NCBI GenBank assembly: GCA_963666865.1
Contig: OY763072.1
Span: 4,216,001 to 4,280,000 of the forward strand
Length of the DNA stretch: 64,000 nucleotides
Direction: 5' to 3'
Source: Bin87 sp963666865
GTDB taxonomy: Bacteria; Chloroflexota; Dehalococcoidia; Lucifugimonadales; UBA3495
The notes beneath the pieces are model-generated. The model was not told the DNA's origin. It searched no databases and saw only the letters and a program-made list of their open reading frames with translations. Below, in pieces: positions 42,470-50,705 of the stretch (positions are counted from its first letter, which is position 1; each line of letters opens with the position of its first letter). Position numbers and translations under genes: made by a program.

Positions 42470-43519
42470 ATGACATCGACAAACGTATCTACCATCCGTA
42501 CCGTCGTCGGCACCGGCGAGGCCGGCTATACCGGCGACGGCGGCCCGGCTGCGGATGCCACCCTGCGCGAGCCATTCATGTGCTGCTTCGACTCCGCCGG
42601 CAACCTGTTCTTCTGCGAGGCCAAGAACCACGTCGTCCGTCGCGTGGACGCCGTCACCGGCCCGAACTCCATACCAATCATAACCACCGTGGCCGGCACG
42701 GGGGAACCGGGCTACTCCGGCGACGGCGGGCCGGCCACCGCGGCCGCTCTCTACGAACCCTACTCCTTGGAGGTTGACGCGGACGGCAACATCTACATCG
42801 TTGACCGCCTCAATGCCGCCGTGCGGCGTGTTGACGGGGCCACCGGCGTCATCACTACCGTGGCCGGCACGGGCGAACCGGGTTATTCCGGCGACGGCGG
42901 GCCGGGGGAGCAGGCCCAGCTGCGCGAACCCAACGACTGCTTTCTGGACGGACGGGGCGGTCTGCTCATCGCCGACATCCAGGACCAGCGCATCCGCCGT
43001 CTCGACCTGGCCTCGGGCATCATCGACACCTTCGCCGGCAACGGGGAGAAGGCGCGTGGCGGCGAAGGTATGCCGGCGCGGCAGGCCAGCATCCTGGGCG
43101 CTCGCGCCGTGTGCATGGACCACCACGGCAACACCTACATCGCCGAGCGTGAGGGCAACGGCGTGCGCGTGGTCACGGCCGGCGGCATCATGGGCACCGT
43201 GGCCGGCGCCGCTGCCGAGCGAGGCTACATCGGCGACGGCGGCTCGGCGCTGGCCGCCACCTGGGGCGCGCCCAAGGCTATTCGCTGCGACGCCGCCGGC
43301 CACATCATCGTGGTGGACACTGAAAATCACGCCATCCGCCGCATCGACGCCAACACCGGCATCGTCACCACCATCGCCGGCGGACAACTGGGCGGCCACG
43401 GCGACGGCGGCCCAGCCACCGACGCCGGCCTGGACCGGCCCCACGGCTGCGGCATCGCCGCCGACGGCGCAATCTACATCGCCGACAGCAACAACCACCG
43501 GGTGCGGGTGGTACAATAA
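42470..43519 (+). CDS. NHL-repeat beta-propeller protein
   Basis: A 349-residue protein from ATG 42470 (GGAGG at 42461-42465). It consists of six repeats of about 55 residues, each opening with (V/I)AGTGExGYSGDGGPA-like sequence and containing an NHL-like strand (for example VRRVDAVTGPN, then VRRVDGATGVI). It is predicted to fold as a six-bladed beta-propeller. There is no signal peptide and no membrane segment, so it should be cytoplasmic unless secreted by a non-classical route. It shares its plan and most repeat motifs with the gene at 45728, so the two are paralogues. Function unknown; NHL propellers usually bind proteins, RNA or small molecules. Confidence 0.85.
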   Translation: MTSTNVSTIRTVVGTGEAGYTGDGGPAADATLREPFMCCFDSAGNLFFCEAKNHVVRRVDAVTGPNSIPIITTVAGTGEPGYSGDGGPATAAALYEPYSLEVDADGNIYIVDRLNAAVRRVDGATGVITTVAGTGEPGYSGDGGPGEQAQLREPNDCFLDGRGGLLIADIQDQRIRRLDLASGIIDTFAGNGEKARGGEGMPARQASILGARAVCMDHHGNTYIAEREGNGVRVVTAGGIMGTVAGAAAERGYIGDGGSALAATWGAPKAIRCDAAGHIIVVDTENHAIRRIDANTGIVTTIAGGQLGGHGDGGPATDAGLDRPHGCGIAADGAIYIADSNNHRVRVVQ

Positions 43520-43524
43520 ACGCT

Positions 43525-44316
43525 ATGACTGCGCAGCAAATATCCGACCCGCGTGAGTTCGTCCAATACGTCATCGCCGCGATCGATGCCAACCCCGACC
43601 TACGGGAGCCGTTGTTGCGTGCACTGCTCACCGAGGAGTTCCTCCAAGTGCCGACCCGGCTGGACAACGTGTCGGGGCGGCTGGACGACGTGTCGGAGCG
43701 GCTGGACGACGTGTCGGAGCGGCTGGACGACGTGTCGGGGCGGCTGGACGACGTGTCGGGGCGGCTGGACGACGTGTCGGGGCGGCTGGACGACGTGTCG
43801 GGGCGGCTGGACGACGTGTCGGGGCGGCTGGCCCGGGTTGAAGATGATGTCAAGACGTTGAAAGATGACATGGGCAGAGTAAAAGGGCTGGTACTGGAGA
43901 AGGATTTTGCCGACCGTGCCACTTCGTGGCTGAACCGGGAGTTCGGATTTTTTCGCAACCGAGTGGTGCATGGCGCAACCGGCGTTTTCCCCCAGCACAG
44001 AGAGGAGTTTCTTGATGCAGTTGCGGACGCGCAGAGTAATGGACTGATAACTCCCGAGCAAACCCAACGGCTTTCTGACACCGACCTCATCGTCCAATGC
44101 CGCCGTTTCGGTGATACCGAACCCACTTGGGTCGCCGTGGAAATCGCTGCCCGCATTGACGAGGATGACATTAACCGCGCTCTCCGCTCCGCCGAGGCCC
44201 TGCGGGTCGTGTTCGGCGAGGAATCCCTGCCGGTCGTGGCTGGCGAACGCATCGACCCTCCTGACGTTGAGCGAGCGCGCCAGTCCGGGGTTACCGTCAT
44301 CAGCATTGCAGAGTGA
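43525..44316 (+). CDS. Coiled-coil protein with eight exact heptad repeats and a conserved C-terminal domain
   Basis: A 263-residue protein starting five bases after the NHL gene, likely co-transcribed. The N-terminal helix (ISDPREFVQYVIAAIDANPD) is followed by eight RLD(D/N)VS(G/E) heptads encoded by 21-bp repeats, then an extension (RLARVEDDVKTLKDDMGRVKG) of the same coiled coil. The C-terminal ~130 residues form a globular part with ADRATSWLNREFGFFRNRVV, QCRRFGDTEPTWVAVEIAARI and GEESLPVVAGERI. The pattern resembles an uncharacterised group of bacterial coiled-coil proteins, with the C-terminal end reminiscent of nuclease-like DUFs (inference). Function not known. Confidence 0.75.
   Translation: MTAQQISDPREFVQYVIAAIDANPDLREPLLRALLTEEFLQVPTRLDNVSGRLDDVSERLDDVSERLDDVSGRLDDVSGRLDDVSGRLDDVSGRLDDVSGRLARVEDDVKTLKDDMGRVKGLVLEKDFADRATSWLNREFGFFRNRVVHGATGVFPQHREEFLDAVADAQSNGLITPEQTQRLSDTDLIVQCRRFGDTEPTWVAVEIAARIDEDDINRALRSAEALRVVFGEESLPVVAGERIDPPDVERARQSGVTVISIAE
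43657..43824 (+). repeat. Tandem 21-bp repeats, eight units
   Basis: Eight in-phase units of CGGCTGGACGACGTGTCGGG(G), differing only at single bases (AAC in unit 1; GAG instead of GGG at the end of units 2 and 3). The near identity of units 4-8 suggests recent slippage or recombination and length variation between strains. It encodes a heptad coiled coil. Confidence 0.95.
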
Positions 44317-44418
44317 CGCTACGCCGGCACGGTTGCGTTTCTTGACACCAACCGCTTGCGTTGGCTACGATGGAGATGTGCCCGGTACGGCAGGAACAGG
44401 CCCGCCGGCAGCAGACGT

Positions 44419-44494
44419 GGGGATATAGCTCAACTGGGAGAGCGCGGCGTTCGCAATGCCGAGGTTGCGGGTTCGAGCCCCGCTATCTCCACCA
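44419..44494 (+). tRNA. tRNA-Ala, anticodon CGC
   Basis: Folds as a 76-nt cloverleaf. Acceptor GGGGATA / TATCTCC, D stem GCTC / GAGC, anticodon stem CGGCG / TGCCG around loop TTCGCAA (anticodon CGC, codon GCG), T arm GCGGG TTCGAGC CCCGC. The discriminator A and CCA are encoded (44491-44494). Confidence 0.93.
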
Positions 44495-44504
44495 ATTCGT
44501 TTCT

Positions 44505-44578
44505 GCCCCTGTAGCTCAGTTGGATAGAGCGGCGGCGTCCTAAGTCGCGCGTCGGGGGTTCGAGTCCCTCCAGGGGTA
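44505..44578 (+). tRNA. tRNA-Arg, anticodon CCT
   Basis: Acceptor GCCCCTG / CAGGGGT, D arm GCTC AGTTGGATA GAGC, anticodon stem GCGGC / GTCGC around loop GTCCTAA (anticodon CCT, codon AGG), T arm GGGGG TTCGAGT CCCTC, discriminator A. CCA is not encoded. It lies 10 bases after tRNA-Ala and is probably cotranscribed. Confidence 0.92.
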
Positions 44579-44603
44579 CTTTTTTGCGCCAATATGAGGC
44601 GGA

Positions 44604-45542
44604 TCACTGATCGGCCGGAACGCGATCCAGGCGCCGTTTGGCTTCTTCGAGCACGGTGGCCGGCAACGGCCCTTCGCGCACGGCGGCGACGTTCTCTTGC
44701 AGGTGCGCCGGATGCAAAGTGCCCACGATGGTGGTGTGGGCATGCGGGTTGGAGATGGTGGCGCGCAGCAGGAACTCGGTGGCGGTCATTCCCTCCAGCA
44801 AGTCGTCCAGTTTCGCCTGCTCCCAGCGGTCCCATACCTGGGCCGTCCCCTGTCCCGCTCCGGGCTGTCCACGCGCTACTCCGCCGCGGATGACGATGCC
44901 CAGCCCTGCCGCAGCCGCCGCCGCAATCGCTTCGGAATGTTCCGGCTGCAGGATTGAGTAGGGCACCTGCAACACGTCGAACGCGTCCATCGCTATGTGG
45001 TCAAAAATATTCGGCAGGATCGAGGAACAGCCCAAGTAGCGGATCTTCCCCTGGAGCTTTAAATCCTGCAACGTCTCGATAGCCCCTTCCTGTTCCAGAA
45101 CTTCCCGCGCTGGACTGAAGTGAAACTGGACAATGTCGAGATAGTCCGTCCGCATCCGCCGGAGGCTTTGGTGGCAGGCATTGACGATGCTTGCCCGGCT
45201 GTAGTTGTGGAAGCGGGGCAGGGGAACGCCAAACCTGGTGCGCTCCTCCGGTTGGAACCGGGCGTTGTCCAGGGGACATCCGCATTTGCTGGCCAGGTAG
45301 AACTCGGGCCGGCGCTGTGAAATATGCCGGCCGATGTGTTCCTCGGCCTCTCCGTAGTCAACGGCGGTGTCGATGTAATTTATGCCGGCGTCCAGCACGG
45401 CATTCAGGATTGCAGCGGGTTGGCCCGGCGACAGCGGCCGGCCCACGCCGGCTACCATGCCGCGCAGCTCCAATGCGCCGAATCCCAGCGTGGTGACCGG
45501 CAAGCCGGTGCGTCCCAGGGTTCGTGTCGGTAGAGCTGGCAT
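44604..45542 (-). CDS. Aldo/keto reductase
   Basis: A 312-residue NADPH-dependent TIM-barrel reductase. It has the N-terminal RTLGRTGLPVTTLGFGAL segment, the catalytic tetrad region INYIDTAVDYGEAEEHIG (Asp and Tyr about residues 58 and 63), FYLASKCG (Lys), and DYLDIVQFHFSP (His of the tetrad). The cofactor-binding C-terminal segment is present. It faces the tRNAs and overlaps no gene. Substrate unknown; no partner in the region. Confidence 0.9.
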   Translation of the reverse strand: MPALPTRTLGRTGLPVTTLGFGALELRGMVAGVGRPLSPGQPAAILNAVLDAGINYIDTAVDYGEAEEHIGRHISQRRPEFYLASKCGCPLDNARFQPEERTRFGVPLPRFHNYSRASIVNACHQSLRRMRTDYLDIVQFHFSPAREVLEQEGAIETLQDLKLQGKIRYLGCSSILPNIFDHIAMDAFDVLQVPYSILQPEHSEAIAAAAAAGLGIVIRGGVARGQPGAGQGTAQVWDRWEQAKLDDLLEGMTATEFLLRATISNPHAHTTIVGTLHPAHLQENVAAVREGPLPATVLEEAKRRLDRVPADQ

Positions 45543-45727
45543 GGTTCCTCGATTACGGAGTCTGACTTCAGGCTCCCCAAGTGTGGATGCTTGAGTATAA
45601 CCCTGCGTTCACGTCCATGAGAAAGCGTCCGCTGCCTCGGTTTAATTTCGCTATATCGCCAGGCCCGATATACAATGCGCTCCAGGACGAAACTCGCCGG
45701 AACGTGAGGCAACCGCCGGAGGTGTAC

Positions 45728-46762
45728 ATGCCCGCTGCGAAAGGCATCATTCAAACCGTGTTGGGGAACGGATTAGAGGGTTGGGACGGCGACGGCGGCC
45801 CGGCGATAAACGCCGCGTGTCAAACTCCCTATGCCTGCGAGTTCGATCCCCAGGGGAACATGATCGTGTGCATGGGACGCCACCACCGCATCCGCCGCAT
45901 GGACGCGGGAACCGGCATCATCACGCTGATCTGCGGCACCGGAGAGCCCGGGTACGCCGGGGATGGCGGCCCCGCCGTCGATGCTGTCATCAACCAACCA
46001 TACGGGCTGGCCATCGACGTCAACGGAGACGTCTATTTTGCCCAGCGGTTTGACCCTGCGGTGCGAAAGATTGACGGTCGCACCGGCATCCTCTCCACTG
46101 TCGCCGGCACCGGCGAATTCGGGTACAGTGGCGACGGCGGCCCCGGCAGCGAAGCCATGCTGCGAGAACCCAACGACCTGTGCCTGGACCACCGGGGCGG
46201 CCTGCTGATTGCCGACGTGCAGGACCAGCGCATCCGCCGGGTGGACCTGGAGACCGGGATCATCACCACCTTCGCCGGAACCGGAGAGAAATCCCGCAAC
46301 GGCGACGGGAAACCGGCAACCGAGGCGTGCCTGATGGGACCTCGGGCGGTGTGCGCCGATAGCCAGGCCAATATCTACGTGTGCGAGCGGGAGGGAAACG
46401 GGGTCCGCAAAATAGCGGCGGACGGGACGCTGACCACCATCGCCGGAGCTGAGGCGGTGTACGGCTACTCCGGTGACGGTGGGCCGGCGCTGGCGGCCAC
46501 CTGGGGATCGCCCAAAGCGATGCGCTGCGACTTGAATGACAACATCATCGTGCTTGACTCGGACAACTGTGCCGTCCGGCGCATCGACGCCCGCACCGGC
46601 ATCGTAACCACCATTGCCGGAGGCCGGGAGGGCTCCGGCGGCGACGGCGGCCCCGCCGTTGAAGCCGGGATGATTCATCCCCACGGCTGCGGCCTCAATG
46701 CGGAGGGCGACCTCTTCATCGCCGACACCCACAACCACCGAGTCCGCGTGGTCGGCCTGTGA
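45728..46762 (+). CDS. NHL-repeat beta-propeller protein, paralogue of the gene at 42470
   Basis: A 344-residue protein from ATG 45728 with GGAGG (45718-45722) ahead; the open frame begins upstream but lacks a site. Six repeats begin with variants of AGTGExGYxGDGGPA (GNGLEGWDGDGGPA, GTGEPGYAGDGGPA, GTGEFGYSGDGGPG and so on), spaced about 55 residues apart. The last part, HPHGCGLNAEGDLFIADTHNHRVRVV, closely matches its paralogue. There is no signal peptide. Between the two copies lie the coiled-coil protein, two tRNAs and the aldo/keto reductase, so the duplication is not tandem. The stop overlaps the open frame of the amidohydrolase that follows. Confidence 0.85.
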   Translation: MPAAKGIIQTVLGNGLEGWDGDGGPAINAACQTPYACEFDPQGNMIVCMGRHHRIRRMDAGTGIITLICGTGEPGYAGDGGPAVDAVINQPYGLAIDVNGDVYFAQRFDPAVRKIDGRTGILSTVAGTGEFGYSGDGGPGSEAMLREPNDLCLDHRGGLLIADVQDQRIRRVDLETGIITTFAGTGEKSRNGDGKPATEACLMGPRAVCADSQANIYVCEREGNGVRKIAADGTLTTIAGAEAVYGYSGDGGPALAATWGSPKAMRCDLNDNIIVLDSDNCAVRRIDARTGIVTTIAGGREGSGGDGGPAVEAGMIHPHGCGLNAEGDLFIADTHNHRVRVVGL

Positions 46763-46818
46763 TTAACTCCCGATGGTCAAGATACGGCTGTCCGAATTGC
46801 GGGAAAAGGAGCAGGGTT

Positions 46819-47976
46819 ATGCGAAACGGATTCAAGGTGTACGACTCGGATACCCACGTGACCGCCTCGGCGGAGGAGCTTGAACCCTACCTGGCGTCCT
46901 CGGTCAAGGAACTCGTGCCGGAGTTGGAGCAATACAAGACGCCCATCAGGAGAACCTCTGCGGGATCTGTCCTGGAGCCTCCCTACTCGCATCGCTACAG
47001 CCTGGGCGGGTTCGGGGGCGGTTGGGGATCGGACGCGCCCCGAACTTTGGGCGAGGCTGCTCCCCAAGCCAACGCGGAGCGGCGAACCCAGAAGTTCATG
47101 GGTTCCAAACTACCTACTGCCGACGGCGAATGGGTAGCCGAGAGCCGGTTGAGGGACATGGATGAAGAGGGCGTGGACGCGCAACTGATGGTGCCGGGAG
47201 TGCCCAGAGGCCACGACGACCCCAAGGTGGACGTCGAGTTCATCCGAGCGAACCACCGGTTCCTGAACGATTTCTGTGGAACCTCACCCCACCGCCTCAA
47301 GGCCCTTTTGACCCTGGACGCCAGATTCATCGAGGACTCGGTTCAGGAGATCAAAACCTGGGGCAAGACATCCTGGGCCGTGGGAATCTGGCTCAATCTG
47401 CCGCTGGACTTCCCGCTGGATCACCCCTCGCTGGAACCGGTGTGGGCCGCAGTGGAGGAAGAGGGGTTGTGTGTGGTCCATCACTCGTTTTCCGGCGGGT
47501 ATCCCGGTTACCGGGACCTCTGGCAGAACCCCTTCCTGGGCCGTACCGCGTCCCACCCGTGGGGAGCCATGCGCGCGGTGGCTTCTTTCGTGGGGGCCGG
47601 GATCATGGACCGTTACCCTGCCATACGGTTTTCCATACTGGAATCGGGGTTCGGGTGGCTGCCCTTCTGGACCGCGCGAATGCAGGATCAGGTGGAGTAC
47701 ATGGGCTACGTCCCCGAGTTGAAGCACACCATCACCGAGTACATGACCGGCGGCAGGTTCTTCGCCTCGATAGTGCTTCACGAAGGACCGGAGATGGTCA
47801 GAATGGTGTCCGACATGATGGGAGACCATCTGCTGATGTACAGCTCCGACTACCCGCACCCGGAAACCCGATTTCCAGGATCGGTTGACCTGGTGTTGAA
47901 TTGGGAGGCCGTGGAGGGGGATCTGCTGCCCAAGATCCTGTGGGACAACGCCGTGAAATGTTTCGGGGAGCCGTAG
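46819..47976 (+). CDS. Amidohydrolase family (amidohydrolase_2, TIM-barrel metal-dependent) protein
   Basis: A 385-residue enzyme from ATG 46819, chosen because AAGGAG (46806-46811) precedes it; the frame itself opens at 46759 in the end of the NHL gene. Landmarks are the DSDTHV start (a His/Asp metal site), DMDEEGVDAQLMVPGVPRG, a strand ending VVHHSF, and MYSSDYPHPETRFPGS near the C-terminus (metal-binding Asp). It is similar to 2-amino-3-carboxymuconate-semialdehyde-decarboxylase-like and related decarboxylases or hydrolases. Substrate unknown. Confidence 0.88.
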   Translation: MRNGFKVYDSDTHVTASAEELEPYLASSVKELVPELEQYKTPIRRTSAGSVLEPPYSHRYSLGGFGGGWGSDAPRTLGEAAPQANAERRTQKFMGSKLPTADGEWVAESRLRDMDEEGVDAQLMVPGVPRGHDDPKVDVEFIRANHRFLNDFCGTSPHRLKALLTLDARFIEDSVQEIKTWGKTSWAVGIWLNLPLDFPLDHPSLEPVWAAVEEEGLCVVHHSFSGGYPGYRDLWQNPFLGRTASHPWGAMRAVASFVGAGIMDRYPAIRFSILESGFGWLPFWTARMQDQVEYMGYVPELKHTITEYMTGGRFFASIVLHEGPEMVRMVSDMMGDHLLMYSSDYPHPETRFPGSVDLVLNWEAVEGDLLPKILWDNAVKCFGEP

Positions 47977-48181
47977 CTGCGGCTCCCCGGATCAAGGTAT
48001 GTGAGAACCGGCGAGGGCATGGACGGTCATCTCAATGGCGGTCGAGAAACCCTCCAAGTAGGTGGCTTCTCTTCAGGATCCTAGTATTACAACGACGGGT
48101 TGCCTGGCAGGATTGTGCTGAACAATCGGAGGCTTTGGGAAGTGAGGCGGGGCGATGAACGCGGCGACGCGTGTACCGCCG

Positions 48182-48292
48182 TTGGGTGTCGGTGTCCACC
48201 ACCTCAACCTTGTGCCCGTCAAAGTAGGGCCGGCAACTCGGGTGTCCGTAGCGCGTCTCCAGATCATGCACCGACGCGATCCTATCCTTGCT
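48182..48292 (-). pseudogene. Remnant of an IS1182-like transposase
   Basis: On the minus strand a short stretch reads DRIASVHDLETRYGHPSCRP, then FDGHKVEVVDTDTQ, which resembles the conserved RIxSxHDPExRHG..FDGxK segment of IS1182-type DDE transposases. No intact frame or terminal repeats are visible around it. It lies in the 517-base gap between the amidohydrolase and the hypothetical gene; the rest of that gap shows nothing recognisable. Confidence 0.55.
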
Positions 48293-48493
48293 TAACTCTT
48301 CATTCACGCTCACCCCAACGCCATCGCCGTTGCGATTCACGTCTTACAGCAGTGGTTGCCACAGCGACAAAGATGCCTTCACCTATTGCTTCACGTCGTA
48401 GCCACCCCAATCCAACAAGAGAGTCCAACCAGTACTACACGATATCAAACCAAACAACTCCCGAACACCCAAACTCACCTAAAGGCTGCCATA

Positions 48494-49180
48494 ATGAACG
48501 ATTACACGATCGATGCAGGAACCAGAAACGAGATCAACCTCTACACCGGCGAATGGATGATCATCGACATCGGCCTGAGCGAGACCGACGATACTACCGG
48601 AATCTGGCGCTCTCCCCACTTCCTCTACACCGTCACCTACGGCGAATTATTACCAGAAGTCATCAAACGAGCCGCCGACGGCGGCTCTGGACAGCTAAAT
48701 CTTGCCATAGAAGCGCCTCTTTCCGCCGCCTTTGCGAGCAGCGGCAACCCGCGCCCGCGTCCTTGCGACTTTTGGAGGCGGCGAAGAACGAATACACCAA
48801 TCCGCAGAAGCTGGAACGAAAACGCTGGAGCTGCGACCCTCGTCATGGCTCAATTCTTGCTACAGAGCCTCAATGAGTCCGACGAGCGCCGGCGGAACAT
48901 CAGGCTATTCGAAGGCCATGTCTCGTTTAAAGATGATGATCTGACCAAACAGTTCCCTAAAGCGAACGGAAACAAACACCTGGCAGATGTCCTCGCCATT
49001 AAAGCGCAGATTGAGAACGAGATCCTAGCCGACATCTTCACTGAAGAAGAACTCCGACACAACAGACATACCGGTGAAGACTTGGTCATTAAATCACCTT
49101 TCCCGTTTTTCAAGCCCACGTTGATCCCACCGGTAATCCGCTACACCCCCCAGCGCCAGCCGACGGTCAACGATCTCTAA
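48494..49180 (+). CDS. Hypothetical protein, RNase H-like (DUF429-like) candidate
   Basis: A 228-residue frame from ATG 48494. Its first ~70 residues have a WMIIDIGLSETDDT strand-turn, then QLNLAIEAPLSAAF with a second acidic position. The C-terminal part has RNIRLFEGHVSFK and a helical segment (HLADVLAIKAQIENEIL). The order of acidic strands resembles predicted RNase H-fold nucleases (DUF429), but the middle stretch (about 95-115) is Arg-rich and unlike it. The codon usage is AT-richer than in neighbours, and an IS remnant lies upstream, so it may be a foreign or decaying gene. Family assignment is tentative. Confidence 0.5.
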   Translation: MNDYTIDAGTRNEINLYTGEWMIIDIGLSETDDTTGIWRSPHFLYTVTYGELLPEVIKRAADGGSGQLNLAIEAPLSAAFASSGNPRPRPCDFWRRRRTNTPIRRSWNENAGAATLVMAQFLLQSLNESDERRRNIRLFEGHVSFKDDDLTKQFPKANGNKHLADVLAIKAQIENEILADIFTEEELRHNRHTGEDLVIKSPFPFFKPTLIPPVIRYTPQRQPTVNDL

Positions 49181-49315
49181 CACACGACCGATCATGTCCC
49201 CAACCAGCGACGATTCGTCTGTGACTATCCCTGACAGGATCATCAACGAAACTATCATCCGGGCGCGGATCCGGGACTCGGGTCGCGCCTACCTCCCTAA
49301 CCCGTCGTTGTAATC

Positions 49316-50437
49316 CTAGACGTAGTGGGGCATGACTTCGGACACGAACAGTTCCAGTGAGCGCATGGTCTCCTCGTGGGACAGGTGGCCCCACTGGAAG
49401 GCGGCTACGAAGTAGTTGGCCCCCGTTTCGAGATAATCGTCCATGTAGTCCCGGATGGAATCGGGGGAGCCGGCAACGACGTTGAACCCGCCTCCGCCAG
49501 GGGCGGCGTGTTCCTCAAGCCCGGCGGAACCGGACCGGCGCGCGGCGGCGGGTCTGCTGACCTCCGCCTCCCGGTCGGGCAGGTTGGACGGTCTGGGATT
49601 GTTGTTGCCCCCCGCAAACTGAGTTAAGCCGCGCCGCTCCACTTCCAGGCGGCGCGGCGCGGCCAGGTTCCACTTGTACTGGTCCCACGCCGGCTGGGCG
49701 ATGGCGGCGGCTTCCGCATCCGTCTCGGCGAGGTAAAGGTGGTTGACCAACCCGATCTTGGGCGCTTCGCCCTGGGCGTTCAACGCTCCCGGCCCCTGGT
49801 GCTCATCCCATAGCTGGAAGTAGCGTTCCACGTTGGCCCCGAAGGAATCCAGGTTCCCCACGATGATGGAGTGCATCCCGTTGACGGCCGAGGTCTCCAC
49901 GTTCCTCATGTACCATAGGGGCGGGTGGGGATCCTGTATGGGCCGCAGGCGCATGGGCAGGTCGTCAAAGTTGTAGAACTCGCCCTGGTAGGTCAGCGCA
50001 TCGTTGCCCAGCCCCTCCTTGACCACCGCCAGGGTCTCCAGGTAGCGGGCATAGTTCACCTCAACGTCTCCCTCCTGTCCCCAGAAGTAGGCTTCGATCA
50101 CTCCGCCCCGGCCCACGCCGATGTCCATTCTCCCGCCGCTGAGGTTGTCCAACATGCAGATTTCCTCGATCAGGCGCACCGGATGGTGCAGGGGCAGCAC
50201 GTACACGCACGGCCCCAGCCGCATGGTGGTCGTCCGCTCGGCGGCGGCCGCCAGGAAAACGTTCTGCGACGGCGCGAGACTGTGGACGGCCGGCGTGTGG
50301 TGCTCCGCAAGGTGGTAGGAATAAAACCCAGCGGACTCCAGCCGCTGGATCTGGTCCAGCCGTTCCCGGTAAATCCGGTCCAGCGGTACGCCGGGAATGG
50401 GCTCGATGTGGTCGAAAACCCCGAACTGCAATGCCAT
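49316..50437 (-). CDS. LLM class (luciferase-like) oxidoreductase
   Basis: A 373-residue luciferase-like monooxygenase-type protein. ATG 50437 is preferred to TTG 50443 because AGGGAG (minus strand) lies seven bases before it. It contains LQFGVFDHIEPIP, YSYHLAEHHTPAV, MRLGPCVYVLPLHHPVRL, NLSGGRMDIGVGRG, and the C-terminal SPDSIRDYMDDYLETGANYF. About residues 280-310 are an unusual Arg/Ala/Gly-rich low-complexity insertion (RPSNLPDREAEVSRPAAARR region) not present in the paralogue at 55586. Cofactor is FMNH2 or F420; substrate unknown. Confidence 0.85.
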   Translation of the reverse strand: MALQFGVFDHIEPIPGVPLDRIYRERLDQIQRLESAGFYSYHLAEHHTPAVHSLAPSQNVFLAAAAERTTTMRLGPCVYVLPLHHPVRLIEEICMLDNLSGGRMDIGVGRGGVIEAYFWGQEGDVEVNYARYLETLAVVKEGLGNDALTYQGEFYNFDDLPMRLRPIQDPHPPLWYMRNVETSAVNGMHSIIVGNLDSFGANVERYFQLWDEHQGPGALNAQGEAPKIGLVNHLYLAETDAEAAAIAQPAWDQYKWNLAAPRRLEVERRGLTQFAGGNNNPRPSNLPDREAEVSRPAAARRSGSAGLEEHAAPGGGGFNVVAGSPDSIRDYMDDYLETGANYFVAAFQWGHLSHEETMRSLELFVSEVMPHYV

Positions 50438-50520
50438 GTACAAGCTCCCTGGTGGAAATCAATATCTCGCGACTCTATTGTACGCGGTTCCAAAGCGTCA
50501 AACGCTGTCACCTCAAGCGG

Positions 50521-50630
50521 CTAGGGTTCCGTTTTGGGTGGTTTATTTGGGCAGGCATCGTTGCCGACGCTAGCAGGGGCGACCGGCCGGTTGCCCCTAC
50601 AAACGGAAACCACCTGAATTGCAACGCTGC
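50521..50630. repeat. MITE-like element type A, 110 bp
   Basis: Opens CTAGGGTTCCGTTTTGGGTG and closes CACCTGAATTGCAACGCTGC. The central palindrome GCAGGGGCGACCGGCCGGTT..CCCCTAC lies near 50573-50600. Opposite orientation to the copy at 11759. Confidence 0.8.
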
Positions 50631-50705
50631 CGCGCCGTTTGCCAACTGATGACTGCCGGCCCACAACGCCGCTATACTTGAGGTAGGAAACAAAACCGAG
50701 GAACC

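Noticed and set aside
43657..43824. Possible CRISPR array from regular short repeats
   Set aside because: Units are contiguous 21-bp in-frame repeats with no spacers and lie in a coding frame; no cas genes anywhere in the window.
44419..44578. tRNA pair as an integration site of a genomic island
   Set aside because: No integrase and no direct repeat of a tRNA 3' end were seen nearby.
48100..48876. A 258-codon plus-strand frame overlapping the hypothetical gene at 48494
   Set aside because: Arg/His/Ser-rich composition with no recognisable fold; its frame crosses the transposase remnant and a better frame exists.
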